From assembly GCF_030552475.1 (NCBI RefSeq), contig NZ_JAUPED010000005.1, forward strand, positions 186,001 to 250,000: DNA of 64,000 nt, in the 5' to 3' direction. The stretch's first letter is position 1; each line of letters opens with the position of its first letter. This DNA is from Mariniflexile sp. AS56 (GTDB lineage: Bacteria > Bacteroidota > Bacteroidia > Flavobacteriales > Flavobacteriaceae). Under the pieces are notes generated by a model. That model saw only the letters and a program-made list of their open reading frames with translations. It made no database searches and was not told the DNA's origin. Shown here piece by piece: positions 43,948 to 53,045 of the stretch. Made by a program: the position numbers and the translations under genes.

Positions 43948-43980
43948 AAAGCGCCTGTTTATAAAACGGGCGCTTTTTTT
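43948..43980 (+). terminator. Strong intrinsic terminator between the divergent recA and trhO genes
   Basis: AAAGCGCCTGTTT, loop ATA, AAACGGGCGCTTT and seven T residues in all on the plus strand: a 13 bp stem with one G-T pair. The upstream gene on this strand would have to lie between 43772 and 43947, where no normal CDS exists. It therefore ends either a small RNA or an attenuated leader of trhO. Confidence 0.8.
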
Positions 43981-44011
43981 GTGATTAGTGTGCTAGTTTT
44001 TTTAAAAATTG

Positions 44012-44019
44012 TACTTTTG
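44012..44019 (+). promoter_or_regulatory. Candidate -7 element of trhO
   Basis: TACTTTTG fits TAnnTTTG, 39 bases before the trhO ATG and downstream of the orphan terminator. It allows trhO to be transcribed independently of any leader RNA. A convincing -33 TTG is missing. Confidence 0.4.
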
Positions 44020-44058
44020 CATGATAAAATAATCTTTAACTTAAAACATTAGTATAGC

Positions 44059-45132
44059 ATGCAACTGTACAATAAATTAAGCGCGAAGGAAAGAGCCGAA
44101 TTAATCGATCAAGCGGGAAAACAACGTTTAACTCTTTCTTTTTACCAGTACGCTAACATTGAAAATCCTCAAATTTTTAGAGACCATTTATTTTTAACCT
44201 GGGATGCTTTAGAGGTATTGGGTCGAATTTATGTCGCTCACGAAGGTATTAATGGGCAACTCTCTTTGCCTGCCGATCGTTTTAACGAATTTAAAACGCA
44301 TTTAGATAGCATTGACTTTTTAAACGGTATCCGGTTAAATATTGCTGTAGAGCAAGACAATAAATCATTTTTAAAACTTAAAGTAAAAGTGCGCAATAAA
44401 ATTGTGGCCGATGGTTTAAACGATGATACGTTTGATGTGACCAATAAAGGCGTTCATTTGGCGGCAGACGATTTTAATAAATATATAGAAGATGAAAATA
44501 CCGTTTTGGTTGATATGCGTAACCATTACGAAAGTGAAATAGGTCATTTTAAAAATGCGATAACTCCAGATGTGGATACCTTTAGAGATTCTTTAGATAT
44601 TATTGAAGCAGATTTAAAAGATCACAAAGAAGATAAAAACTTAGTGATGTACTGCACAGGCGGTATACGTTGCGAAAAAGCCAGTGCTTATTTTAAGCAC
44701 AAAGGTTTTAAAAATGTATATCAATTAGAAGGCGGTATTATAGAATATACAAGGCAAGTTAAAGAGCAAAATTTAGAAAATAAATTTGTGGGTCAAAATT
44801 TTGTGTTTGATGATAGACGTGCCGAACGTATAAGCGACGATGTTATAGCAAACTGCCACCAATGCGGTGATGCTTTCGATGTGCATACCAATTGCGCAAA
44901 CGAGGCCTGCCATTTATTATTTATTCAATGCCCGAAGTGTCAAGAAGAGTTAGAAAATTGCTGTTCTACAACCTGCATGGAAATAAATAAGTTACCACAT
45001 GAAGCCCAAAAAGAACTTAGGAAAGGGCAGGGTAATAGCAACGACATATTTAAAAAGGGACGTGCAAACCATCTTCCTTATAAAAAGGATTTAAGAAATA
45101 TATTCGACCATTTTCAAAAGAAAAATGACTAG
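44059..45132 (+). CDS. trhO: tRNA uridine(34) hydroxylase TrhO (rhodanese family)
   Basis: Forms 5-hydroxyuridine at the wobble position of certain tRNAs, using O2. The 357-residue protein has an N-terminal ferredoxin-like domain (YIENPQIFRD type start, GQLSLPADRFNEF), the rhodanese domain with the reactive Cys199 in YCTGGIRCEKAS, and a C-terminal cysteine-rich zinc part (CHQCGDAFDVHTNC, later CPKCQEE and CCSTTC). The older name is YceA. No partner genes are next to it. The orphan terminator upstream might regulate it. Confidence 0.92.
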   Translation: MQLYNKLSAKERAELIDQAGKQRLTLSFYQYANIENPQIFRDHLFLTWDALEVLGRIYVAHEGINGQLSLPADRFNEFKTHLDSIDFLNGIRLNIAVEQDNKSFLKLKVKVRNKIVADGLNDDTFDVTNKGVHLAADDFNKYIEDENTVLVDMRNHYESEIGHFKNAITPDVDTFRDSLDIIEADLKDHKEDKNLVMYCTGGIRCEKASAYFKHKGFKNVYQLEGGIIEYTRQVKEQNLENKFVGQNFVFDDRRAERISDDVIANCHQCGDAFDVHTNCANEACHLLFIQCPKCQEELENCCSTTCMEINKLPHEAQKELRKGQGNSNDIFKKGRANHLPYKKDLRNIFDHFQKKND

Positions 45133-45268
45133 ATTTTTCCTGCAAATAATTAATGAATAATTCTTTGTTTTAAGTCTTTAGAATAATCTTATATTTACAA
45201 TTCAAAAGAATCATGAACCTTCTTTCGATAAAACCTTGGTTTTAATCGGAATCAATATATAAAAACTT

Positions 45269-46588
45269 ATGGCTTGTAACAGTTGTTCAACTGGAAAAGA
45301 CGGTCAACCTAAAGGATGTAAAAATAATGGCACTTGCGGGACAGATAGTTGTAATAAACTAACTGTTTTCGATTGGTTAGCTAATATGTCACTGCCTAAT
45401 GGTGAGAAACCGTTTGGTTGGGTTGAAGTCCGTTATAAAAACGGCAGAAAAGAGTACTACCACAACACCGAAAATTTAACTTTAAGTATTGGGGATGTGG
45501 TGGCAACACAAGCACAATCTGGTCATGATATTGGAATGGTTACCCTTGCGGGGGAATTGGTGCGTGTTCAAATGAAACGTAAAAACATTTCAGTAACGCC
45601 TGAGGAAATCCTTAAAGTGTATCGAAAAGCAAGTCAAAAAGATATTGATATTTGGAAAGATGCACGCGAGAAAGAAGAACCTATGAAGGTGCGTGCGCGT
45701 CAATTTGCGATTGATTTAAAGTTGCAAATGAAAATTTCTGACATCGAATTTCAAGGCGATGCTAGTAAAGCCACGTTTTATTACACCGCTGAAGAGCGTG
45801 TGGATTTTAGAGAGTTAATTAAAGTGTTTGCACGCGAGTTTAAAACCAGAATCGAGATGAAGCAAGTTGGTTTTCGTCAAGAAGCTGCCAGACTTGGTGG
45901 TATTGGGTCTTGTGGTCGCGAATTATGTTGTTCTACTTGGTTAACAGATTTCCGTTCCGTAAGTACATCGGCAGCGCGTTACCAGCAATTATCATTAAAC
46001 CCGTTAAAATTAGCAGGTCAATGTGGTAAACTTAAATGCTGTTTAAACTATGAGTTAGATAGTTATTTAGATGCTTTAAAAAGTTTCCCAAAAACCGAAG
46101 TAAAACTGCAAACCGATAAAGGAACTGCAGTGTGCCAAAAAACCGATATTTTTAAAGGTCATATGTGGTATGCTTACGAAGGTGAGTGGGCGAACTGGCA
46201 TAAAATAACTACTACACAAGCAAACGAAATTATTGCATTAAATAGGAAGAATGAAAAAGTTGCGAGCTTAGAAGAATATGCTTCAGACCTTATTGAAGAT
46301 ACTAAAACTGAGTTTGAGAACGTTGTAGGTCAAGATAGTTTAACACGTTTCGACAGTCCAAAACCGAATAAAAAACGTAAAAACAATAGGAATCGAAACA
46401 AAAACGGCAACAATAAGGCGAATACCAACACCAAGAATACTCCTAATGCTAAGGGAAATCCAAACGCTAAGAGTAACCCTAACGCCAAAAGCAACCCGAA
46501 TACGAAGAATAACCCGAATACAAAAAGTAAAACTAACACTAAGGGAAATAAACCAAAACCTCAAAAGAGTAAAGATGCTGCGAAATAA
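45269..46588 (+). CDS. ricT: PSP1-domain protein, RicT/YaaT-like
   Basis: A 439-residue protein of the PSP1/RicT family. In Bacillus, RicT forms an iron-sulfur complex that acts on RNase Y; a bacteroidotan role is not established. The N-terminus has a Cys-rich tail (CNSCSTGKDGQPKGCKNNGTC). The PSP1 domain covers residues about 60-290 and includes the cysteine sets CGRELCCSTWL and CGKLKCCLNYE. The C-terminal 75 residues are a Lys/Asn-rich disordered tail with an 18-nt coding repeat. The 3' end overlaps gldH by 14 bp, so both may be co-expressed. Confidence 0.88.
   Translation: MACNSCSTGKDGQPKGCKNNGTCGTDSCNKLTVFDWLANMSLPNGEKPFGWVEVRYKNGRKEYYHNTENLTLSIGDVVATQAQSGHDIGMVTLAGELVRVQMKRKNISVTPEEILKVYRKASQKDIDIWKDAREKEEPMKVRARQFAIDLKLQMKISDIEFQGDASKATFYYTAEERVDFRELIKVFAREFKTRIEMKQVGFRQEAARLGGIGSCGRELCCSTWLTDFRSVSTSAARYQQLSLNPLKLAGQCGKLKCCLNYELDSYLDALKSFPKTEVKLQTDKGTAVCQKTDIFKGHMWYAYEGEWANWHKITTTQANEIIALNRKNEKVASLEEYASDLIEDTKTEFENVVGQDSLTRFDSPKPNKKRKNNRNRNKNGNNKANTNTKNTPNAKGNPNAKSNPNAKSNPNTKNNPNTKSKTNTKGNKPKPQKSKDAAK
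46439..46528 (+). repeat. Five 18-nt tandem coding repeats in the ricT tail
   Basis: Five consecutive six-codon units read TPNAKG, NPNAKS, NPNAKS, NPNTKN and NPNTKS. Identity is higher at the protein level than at third positions (gct/gcc, aag/aaa, aac/aat), so they are old or under selection. The tract makes hydrophobic shadow frames on the other strand. Unit number may vary between strains. Confidence 0.85.
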
Positions 46589-47063
46589 AGTGTTGCTTTT
46601 TTTATTAATTTCTTTTGTGTTTACCTCGTGCGATCCTAATCGTGTTTTCGATGAGTATCAATCTGTGCCAAATAAATGGCATAAAGATTCTGTTGTACGT
46701 TTTAGTGTCAAGGTTCCAGATTCAACAAAGGCTTATAACTTGTTTGTTAATTTAAGAAACACAAACGCTTATAAATACAATAATTTATTTCTAATTGTTG
46801 AAATGGCTTTTCCGCACGGGAAAACAATAAAGGATACGTTGGAATATAAAATGGCCGACCCATCTGGTAAACTTTTGGGTACAGGATTAACCGATATTAA
46901 AGAAAATAAACTCTGGTATAAAGAAGGGGTTGTTTTTAAAGAAAAAGGCGAATACGTGGTTAAAATTCAACACGCCATGCGAGAAAATGGTAAAGTGAAT
47001 GGCGTTATAGCTCTGGAAGGAGTTACCGATGTTGGTTTTAGAATTGAAAGACCTATTAAATAA
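46575..47063 (+). CDS. gldH: Gliding motility lipoprotein GldH
   Basis: A lipoprotein of 162 residues needed for gliding in flavobacteria and also present in non-gliders. The signal peptide ends VFTSC with lipidation at Cys19. The mature part is a single beta-rich domain (WHKDSVVRFSV, then KIQHAMRENGKVNGVIALEG). The true start is the ATG at 46575, within the last 14 bases of ricT. A longer frame from 46446 only adds 43 arginine-rich residues read from the ricT repeat tail. A PBP gene follows after 53 bp. Together with sprE it supports a T9SS/gliding lineage. Confidence 0.9.
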   Translation: MLRNKVLLFLLISFVFTSCDPNRVFDEYQSVPNKWHKDSVVRFSVKVPDSTKAYNLFVNLRNTNAYKYNNLFLIVEMAFPHGKTIKDTLEYKMADPSGKLLGTGLTDIKENKLWYKEGVVFKEKGEYVVKIQHAMRENGKVNGVIALEGVTDVGFRIERPIK

Positions 47064-47083
47064 TAATACCTAATTTTAAAATA

Positions 47084-47114
47084 CTTAAGACGCTTAGAGC
47101 TTAAGACACTTAAT
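47084..47114. repeat. Short CTTAAGAC direct repeats between gldH and the PBP gene
   Basis: CTTAAGAC at 47084-47091 and 47100-47107, and a third partial copy (CTTAA) at 47110-47114, all in the 53 bp gap before the PBP start. Each unit includes the palindrome CTTAAG. They may be the residue of a small tandem array; no function is visible. Confidence 0.5.
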
Positions 47115-47116
47115 CT

Positions 47117-49450
47117 ATGGCAGCAAAAAATCAAACCTCTTCGACACAAGACTTTTTAAAATACATCCGCTGGTTTTGGATGTTATTTTTAGGAAGTGTA
47201 CTGTTCGTTATTCTTATTTTTTTATGCGCTTCTTGGGGGCTTTTTGGTGAGATGCCAGACCACACGGTTTTAGAAAACCCAAAAACAAATTTAGCTACTG
47301 AAATTATTTCATCAGATGGAAAAACATTAGGGAAATTCTATTTAAACGATAACAGAACTCCTGTTGAGTATGATGAATTACCACAACATTTAGTAGAAGC
47401 TTTATTGGCAACGGAAGACGCACGTTTTCATGACCATTCAGGTATTGATGCACTGGGTACATTAAGAGCCGTTGTTAAATTAGGTGGCGGTGGTGGAGCT
47501 AGTACCATTTCACAGCAATTAGCAAAACAGTTATTTCATGGTGAAGGTTCTAAAAACATAATAGAGCGAATTCTTCAAAAAGTAAAAGAATGGATAATTG
47601 CAACGCGTTTAGAGCGTCAATACACCAAAGAAGAAATTATTGCGCAATACTTCAATATCTACGATTTCGGTAATAATGCCGATGGAATTAGAAGTGCTTC
47701 CAGAATATATTTTGGGAAAGAGCCTAAAGATCTTGATATAAAAGAGTCGGCTATGTTGGTTGGGATGTTTAAAAATTCATCTTTATATAATCCTAGACCA
47801 AATAGAAATCCTGAAGGTGTTCTAAACCGTAGAAATGTGGTTTTGGCACAAATGGAGAAATACGATTTTATTGATTCTAAAGTGAAAGACTCGCTTCAAA
47901 AAACGGAATTAGATTTAAATTATTCACCAGAATCACACCGTGAAGGTATTGCAACTTATTTCAGAACTTATTTGGATGGCTTTATGAAAGATTGGATTAA
48001 AAACAATCCAAAACCAGATGGCTCAAAATATAATTTATACAACGATGGTTTAAAGGTTTACACCACCATCGATTCTAGAATGCAATTATATGCTGAAAAT
48101 GCGGTTCAAGACCACATGTCTAGATTGCAAGCAGCCTTTTCTAGCCAAAATACGCCTCAAAAAAATGCGACTGCACCATTTTTAGATTTATCAAAAGATG
48201 AAGTAGATAAGTTGATGAGAAATGCGATGAAACAATCCGAGCGTTGGAGAAAAATGAAGTACGATTTAGGAAAGTCTGATAAGGAAATTGAAGCGTCTTT
48301 CTATAAACCTACTCAAATGGCTGTTTTTGCTTGGAAAAAAGGAAAAGCATCTGAAGTTGATACGCTTATGAAGCCTATTGATTCGATACGTTACTATAAA
48401 ACCTTTTTAAGAACAGGTATGATGTCGATGGATCCGCAAACGGGTCATGTAAAAGCTTGGGTTGGAGGTATCAATTACAGACACTTTCAATATGATATGG
48501 TGAAACAAGGTAAACGTCAAGTAGGGTCTACCTTTAAGCCATTTGTGTATGCAGCGGCTGTAGATCAATTACACTATTCACCATGTGATGAATTTCCAGA
48601 TACACCTTTCTGTATTGAAAAAGGCAAGTATGGGAATATGGAAGATTGGTGTCCTAAAAATTCAGGAGGTGAGTATGGTGGTATGAGAACATTAAAGGAT
48701 GCTTTATCAAACTCTGTAAATACGATTACCGCTCGATTAATGGATAAAGTAGGGCCACGTCCTGTTATAGATTTAGTTAAGAAGTTAGGTATAGAGTCTG
48801 ATATTCCAGCGGTGCCTTCTATCGCTTTAGGTACAGCAGATTTAAGTGTTTACGAAATGGTAGGTGCTTATGCTTCTTTTGCGAATAAAGGGGTGTATAC
48901 AAAGCCGGTAATGGTTACAACTATTGAAGATAAAAACGGAACCATTTTGTATCAATTCAAACCTGAAACCCGCGATGTTTTGGGGGAAGAAGAAGCTTAT
49001 GTTACTGTGAAATTACTGCAAGGTGTTGTAGAATCTGGCTCTGGAGCAAGGTTAAGAAGAACAGGTGAAGCTTATGGTGTTTATAAAGAAATTATTACAG
49101 GGTATCCTTATGGATTAACGAACCCGATAGCAGGAAAAACAGGAACGACACAAAACCAAAGTGATGGTTGGTTTATGGGTATGGTTCCAAACCTGGTAAC
49201 AGGTGTTTGGGTTGGCGCAGAAGATAGAGCAGCACACTTTAGGTCTATTACCTATGGGCAAGGGGCTTCTATGGCGTTGCCAATTTGGGGTCTCTTTATG
49301 AAGAGTTGTTATAATGATAAGACATTAGATGTGTCTACAGCCAATTTTGAAGTGCCTACAAACCTTTCTATTAATGTAGATTGTTCTAAAGTATCAGAAT
49401 CAAGTACTAACGGTAGTTCTGGTGATACACCAGACGATTTAGATTTTTAA
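47117..49450 (+). CDS. Class A penicillin-binding protein (bifunctional PBP1)
   Basis: Polymerises and cross-links peptidoglycan. The 777-residue protein has a short cytoplasmic tail, one membrane helix (residues about 18-38), the glycosyltransferase domain with the catalytic glutamate in ATEDARFHDHSG and the GGASTISQQLAKQLF motif, and a transpeptidase domain with SxxK in GSTFKPFVY, SxN in ALSNSVNTI and KTG in AGKTGTTQNQSDGWF. The C-terminal tail is Ser/Gly-rich. All active residues are present. The E. coli counterparts are PBP1a/1b; which one it replaces cannot be said. Confidence 0.95.
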   Translation: MAAKNQTSSTQDFLKYIRWFWMLFLGSVLFVILIFLCASWGLFGEMPDHTVLENPKTNLATEIISSDGKTLGKFYLNDNRTPVEYDELPQHLVEALLATEDARFHDHSGIDALGTLRAVVKLGGGGGASTISQQLAKQLFHGEGSKNIIERILQKVKEWIIATRLERQYTKEEIIAQYFNIYDFGNNADGIRSASRIYFGKEPKDLDIKESAMLVGMFKNSSLYNPRPNRNPEGVLNRRNVVLAQMEKYDFIDSKVKDSLQKTELDLNYSPESHREGIATYFRTYLDGFMKDWIKNNPKPDGSKYNLYNDGLKVYTTIDSRMQLYAENAVQDHMSRLQAAFSSQNTPQKNATAPFLDLSKDEVDKLMRNAMKQSERWRKMKYDLGKSDKEIEASFYKPTQMAVFAWKKGKASEVDTLMKPIDSIRYYKTFLRTGMMSMDPQTGHVKAWVGGINYRHFQYDMVKQGKRQVGSTFKPFVYAAAVDQLHYSPCDEFPDTPFCIEKGKYGNMEDWCPKNSGGEYGGMRTLKDALSNSVNTITARLMDKVGPRPVIDLVKKLGIESDIPAVPSIALGTADLSVYEMVGAYASFANKGVYTKPVMVTTIEDKNGTILYQFKPETRDVLGEEEAYVTVKLLQGVVESGSGARLRRTGEAYGVYKEIITGYPYGLTNPIAGKTGTTQNQSDGWFMGMVPNLVTGVWVGAEDRAAHFRSITYGQGASMALPIWGLFMKSCYNDKTLDVSTANFEVPTNLSINVDCSKVSESSTNGSSGDTPDDLDF

Positions 49451-49479
49451 ATACGTATTCAATTTTTAACATAAAAATG

Positions 49480-49508
49480 AAAAGCCATTCTTTTAAGAAT
49501 GGCTTTTT
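49480..49508 (+). terminator. Intrinsic terminator of the ricT-gldH-PBP block
   Basis: AAAAGCCATTCTT, TT, AAGAATGGCTTTTTT: a 13 bp stem (in practice with a wider loop) and a T-run. It lies 30 bases after the PBP stop and 37 before the CoA-transferase gene. Confidence 0.85.
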
Positions 49509-49544
49509 TATTTTGTATTTTTAAAAAGCAAAAACTAAATAAGA

Positions 49545-50252
49545 ATGATTAATAAAAAAGTTGCCCATGTTGAAGAGGCTCTTAATGGAGTTTCAGACGG
49601 AATGACCTTTATGTTAGGTGGTTTTGGGCTTAGTGGTATTCCTGAAAATGCAATTTCAGAATTAGTAAAACTGGGTGTTAAAGGTTTAACCTGTATTTCT
49701 AATAATGCAGGTGTAGATGACTTTGGTCTGGGCTTATTACTTCAAAAGCGTCAAATAAATAAAATGATTTCCTCTTATGTTGGTGAAAATGAAGAGTTTG
49801 AACGCCAAATGCTTTCTGGTGAATTGGATGTGGAGCTTATTCCGCAAGGTACTTTAGCAGAACGTTGCAGAGCAGCACAAGCAGGTTTTCCAGCCATTTA
49901 TACACCCGCAGGTTATGGAACAGAAGTAGCCGAAGGAAAAGAAACCCGTGAATTTGATGGTAAAATGTATGTTTTAGAACATGCCTTTAAAGCCGATTTC
50001 GCTTTTGTTAAAGCGTGGAAAGGCGATGCAGCAGGCAATTTAATTTTTAAAGGAACTGCCAGAAACTTTAATCCCGTTATGTGCGGTGCTGCTAAAATTA
50101 CAGTGGCTGAGGTTGAAGAATTGGTGCCTCTAGGTACGCTTGATCCTAACCAAATACATATTCCGGGCATTTTTGTACAACGTATTTTTCAAGGGAAGGC
50201 TTATGAAAAACGTATTGAGCAACGCACGGTAAGACAAAAAGAAGCGAAATAA
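49545..50252 (+). CDS. 3-oxoacid CoA-transferase subunit A
   Basis: One half of a family I CoA-transferase (SCOT/AtoD type), which moves CoA between succinyl-CoA and acetoacetate or similar acids. At 235 residues it has [16 protein letters not shown], the CoA-binding glycine turn, then [12 protein letters not shown] and [17 protein letters not shown]. Subunit B follows after 98 bp. The pair probably allows use of ketone bodies or branched-chain acids; the acid specificity is not visible. Confidence 0.93.
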   Translation: MINKKVAHVEEALNGVSDGMTFMLGGFGLSGIPENAISELVKLGVKGLTCISNNAGVDDFGLGLLLQKRQINKMISSYVGENEEFERQMLSGELDVELIPQGTLAERCRAAQAGFPAIYTPAGYGTEVAEGKETREFDGKMYVLEHAFKADFAFVKAWKGDAAGNLIFKGTARNFNPVMCGAAKITVAEVEELVPLGTLDPNQIHIPGIFVQRIFQGKAYEKRIEQRTVRQKEAK

Positions 50253-50350
50253 ATGCAGTTTAATGTTAGAAGTACTTATAGTCACCGAATTTATGAACCT
50301 ATAAGAAGCAACTTTTAACTTGAATACTTTCAACTTTAGAACCCAAAAAC

Positions 50351-51004
50351 ATGTTAGATAAAATAGGTATAGCAAAACGAATAGCCAAAGAGGTTAAAGA
50401 CGGTTATTACGTTAATTTAGGCATAGGTATCCCAACCTTGGTTGCCAATTATGTGCGTAACGATATTGAAGTGGAATTTCAAAGTGAAAATGGCGTTTTA
50501 GGCATGGGACCCTTTCCTTTTGAAGGTGAAGAGGATGCCGATGTTATTAATGCTGGTAAACAAACCATTACAACATTGCCAGGAGCGAGCTTTTTCGACT
50601 CAGGCTTGAGTTTTTCTATGATTCGTGGTAAACATGTAGACTTAACTATTTTAGGGGCCATGGAGGTGGCTGAGAATGGCGATATCGCTAACTGGAAAAT
50701 TCCAGGGCGTATGGTTAAAGGCATGGGTGGTGCCATGGATTTAGTGGCAAGTGCCGAAAATATTATCGTGGCGATGATGCATACCAATAAAGCTGGCGAA
50801 TCTAAATTGTTGAAGCGTTGTAGTTTGCCGTTAACGGGTGTGGGCTGTGTTAAAAAAATAGTGACGAATCTCGCAGTTCTAGAAGTTACAGAGGCTGGTT
50901 TTAAGTTATTAGAACGTGCTCCGGGAATTTCTGTAGAAGCGATTCAGGAGGCGACAGAAGGTCATTTAATTATAGAAGGCACTATTCCTGAAATGAGTTT
51001 GTAA
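50351..51004 (+). CDS. 3-oxoacid CoA-transferase subunit B
   Basis: The catalytic half of the CoA-transferase, 217 residues. Glu46 in FQSENGVLGMGPFP is the residue that forms the glutamyl-CoA thioester. VNLGIGIPTLVANYV and GAMEVAENGDIANWKIPG are further family motifs. It is the usual partner of subunit A, 98 bp upstream; the gap has no terminator, so one transcript is likely. Confidence 0.94.
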   Translation: MLDKIGIAKRIAKEVKDGYYVNLGIGIPTLVANYVRNDIEVEFQSENGVLGMGPFPFEGEEDADVINAGKQTITTLPGASFFDSGLSFSMIRGKHVDLTILGAMEVAENGDIANWKIPGRMVKGMGGAMDLVASAENIIVAMMHTNKAGESKLLKRCSLPLTGVGCVKKIVTNLAVLEVTEAGFKLLERAPGISVEAIQEATEGHLIIEGTIPEMSL

Positions 51005-51242
51005 GTGGCTAAAATGGGGGTTAAGGTGTAATTAAGGAGCGGTTGGTGGTTTTAGTTTATTAAATCCTTATTTCGGAAAGAAAAACCCTTCAATATATGT
51101 GATAATGTTAAATAATAATGCATTTCATCGATTAATTATGTTTTTTAACAGATTTATTGAAATGATAGTGTATCTTAGCAGTCCCCAAGGATACCAAATA
51201 TTATAAATAGATTTCCCCAAATCTACCATAAACTTAAAGCCT
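51005..51242. other. 238 bp non-coding stretch after the CoA-transferase genes
   Basis: No recognisable gene. The only structure is a hairpin at 51208-51225: TAGATTT, loop CCCC, AAATCTA (7 bp). It lies 18 bases before a possible 53-codon ORF and could be part of its leader. A clear promoter or T-run terminator was not seen. Confidence 0.5.
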
Positions 51243-51404
51243 ATGAATTTTGCACCAAATCTACCTGAACAACCTACATTAAGTGAAAGTAAATTCCAAG
51301 AAACAGTTCGTGAGAATTTACAATTTCTAAAAAGTTTACTTTATTTAACTAAGAAAGTATTTATGCTATAATCCCTTTGGGATGGCATCAATTAGTTTTC
51401 TAGA
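51243..51404 (+). CDS. Possible small protein, 53 residues
   Basis: ATG at 51243 opens a frame of 53 codons to TAG at 51402. The product starts MNFAPNLPEQPTLSES, has an amphipathic helix-like middle (QETVRENLQFLKSLLYLTKK) and ends in a hydrophobic segment (YAIIPLGWHQLVF). The last 39 bases overlap, tail to tail, the ABC ATPase gene of the other strand. A short hairpin with a C4 loop lies 18 bases upstream. I know no match. It may be real, or the truncated start of a lost longer gene. Confidence 0.35.
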
Positions 51405-53045
51405 ATAAGTTGTTTTGGGCGACGCGTATATCACATCCGCATCGTCCAATTCTTCTATTTTACCCTGATTCATTACTAATAATTGGTCACTCATATATTT
51501 TACCACAGCCAAATCGTGCGAAATAAAAATATAGGTAAAACCAAAACTTTCCTTAAGGTCGTTTAATAAGTTTAAAACTTGTGCCTGCACCGAAATATCT
51601 AAAGCAGAAACAGACTCATCACACACAATAAGCTTCGGTTGTAATGCAATTGTTCTTGCGATACCAATACGTTGGCGTTGTCCGCCCGAAAACTCATGTG
51701 GATATCTGTTAAAATAATCTTCTGATAGCCCTACTTTATTTAAAATATCAATTGTTTTTTCTTTACGTTCTGCATCTGAATTATATAATTTATGCACAAT
51801 CATAGGCTCCATTATCGCTTCTCCAACGGGCATTCTCGGGTTTAAAGACGAATATGGATCTTGAAAAATAATCTGAATATCTTTTCGAAGTTTCTTAATC
51901 TCTTTATTGGAAAGCTTAGTAATATCAACGCCTTTGTAAAGAATTTGTCCAGCTGTAGCTTTATCTAATTGCAGAATGGCATTTCCTAAAGTCGATTTTC
52001 CACAACCAGATTCTCCAACCAATCCTAAAGTTTCTCCTTCGTACAATTTGAAACTCACATCATTCACTGCTTTAAATACACTGGGTTTACTAAACCAGCC
52101 TGTTTTAGATATATAGGCTTTTTCAACATTTATCACCTCCAATAAAGGCGCTTTGCTATATAGTTTTTCGTGTTTTTGTTGACGTTCTTCTGCGGTTATA
52201 ACCTCCGTTTTTGTGGTATTGTTTAAATAATCTTTAATAGTTGGCAGTGTTTTTAAGCGCGTATTTAAAGAAGGTCTTGAATTAATTAGGGCTTTAGTGT
52301 ATAGGTGTTGTGGTGTTTTAAAAATGGTTGCGACCTCACCTTGCTCTACAATATCACCTTTATACATAACCAGAACACGGTTTGCTATTTCAGAAATTAA
52401 AGACAAATCGTGCGTAATAAAAATCACGCTCATTTTGGTCTCTACTTGTAGCTGTTTAAGCAATTTTATAATGTCTTTTTGTACGGTGACATCCAAGGCA
52501 GTCGTAGGTTCGTCTGCAATTAAAATATCAGGTTTGCAACTAATGGCCATAGCTATCATGACCCGTTGTTTTTGTCCGCCCGAAATTTCATGTGGATAAG
52601 CGTTATAAACACGTTCCGGATTTGGCAATTTCACCTTTTCAAAAAGCGATAATGTTTCAGTTTTGGCTTCCTGTTTGGATAGGTTTGTATGTTGCAATAT
52701 AATTTCTTGAACCTGCTTTCCGCAAACCATCGATGGGTTTAGAGAGCTCATAGGTTCTTGAAAAATCATAGCAATTTGTTTTCCCCTTATATTTTGAAAT
52801 GCTTTTGAAGTAAGTTTTGTTAAATCTTTGTCATCATATAGAATACTACCAGAGGTTATTTTTGATATTTTCTTTGGAAGCAAACCTAAAATAGCCAATG
52901 AAGAGACCGATTTCCCAGAGCCCGATTCACCAACAATTCCTAATATTTCATTTTGATTTAATTGGTAGGAAACCTTGTGAATCACTTCATTAGTTCCGAA
53001 TGCAATGGATAAATCGTTTATGGTTAAAATGGGGGTTTCTTTCAT
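51366..53045 (-). CDS. Fused double ATP-binding subunit of a peptide-type ABC transporter
   Basis: A 559-residue protein with two nucleotide-binding domains in tandem, as in YejF-type peptide transporters. Domain 1 has GESGSGKS and SGGQKQR with DEPTTALDV. Domain 2 (from about residue 305) has GESGCGKS and SGGQRQR with DESVSALDI. Each ends with the oligopeptide-family C-terminal helix (LYTKALINSRPSL, then TYSRKLIDAIP). No permease or binding protein is encoded within the window, so the partners are elsewhere. It shares a base with the exonuclease gene upstream. Confidence 0.93.
   Translation of the reverse strand: MKETPILTINDLSIAFGTNEVIHKVSYQLNQNEILGIVGESGSGKSVSSLAILGLLPKKISKITSGSILYDDKDLTKLTSKAFQNIRGKQIAMIFQEPMSSLNPSMVCGKQVQEIILQHTNLSKQEAKTETLSLFEKVKLPNPERVYNAYPHEISGGQKQRVMIAMAISCKPDILIADEPTTALDVTVQKDIIKLLKQLQVETKMSVIFITHDLSLISEIANRVLVMYKGDIVEQGEVATIFKTPQHLYTKALINSRPSLNTRLKTLPTIKDYLNNTTKTEVITAEERQQKHEKLYSKAPLLEVINVEKAYISKTGWFSKPSVFKAVNDVSFKLYEGETLGLVGESGCGKSTLGNAILQLDKATAGQILYKGVDITKLSNKEIKKLRKDIQIIFQDPYSSLNPRMPVGEAIMEPMIVHKLYNSDAERKEKTIDILNKVGLSEDYFNRYPHEFSGGQRQRIGIARTIALQPKLIVCDESVSALDISVQAQVLNLLNDLKESFGFTYIFISHDLAVVKYMSDQLLVMNQGKIEELDDADVIYASPKTTYSRKLIDAIPKGL

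Noticed and set aside
46439-46528. Short repeats as a possible CRISPR
   Set aside because: The 18-nt units are contiguous, in frame with ricT and differ at third positions. There are no spacers and no cas genes.
46330-46564. Two hydrophobic minus-strand ORFs opposite the ricT tail
   Set aside because: They come from the repeated Asn/Pro/Lys codons of ricT read backwards; the hydrophobicity is an artefact of the repeat.
46446-46574. 43-codon N-terminal extension of GldH
   Set aside because: The added residues are Arg/Thr-rich and out of frame with the ricT repeat. The ATG at 46575 gives a proper lipoprotein signal peptide.
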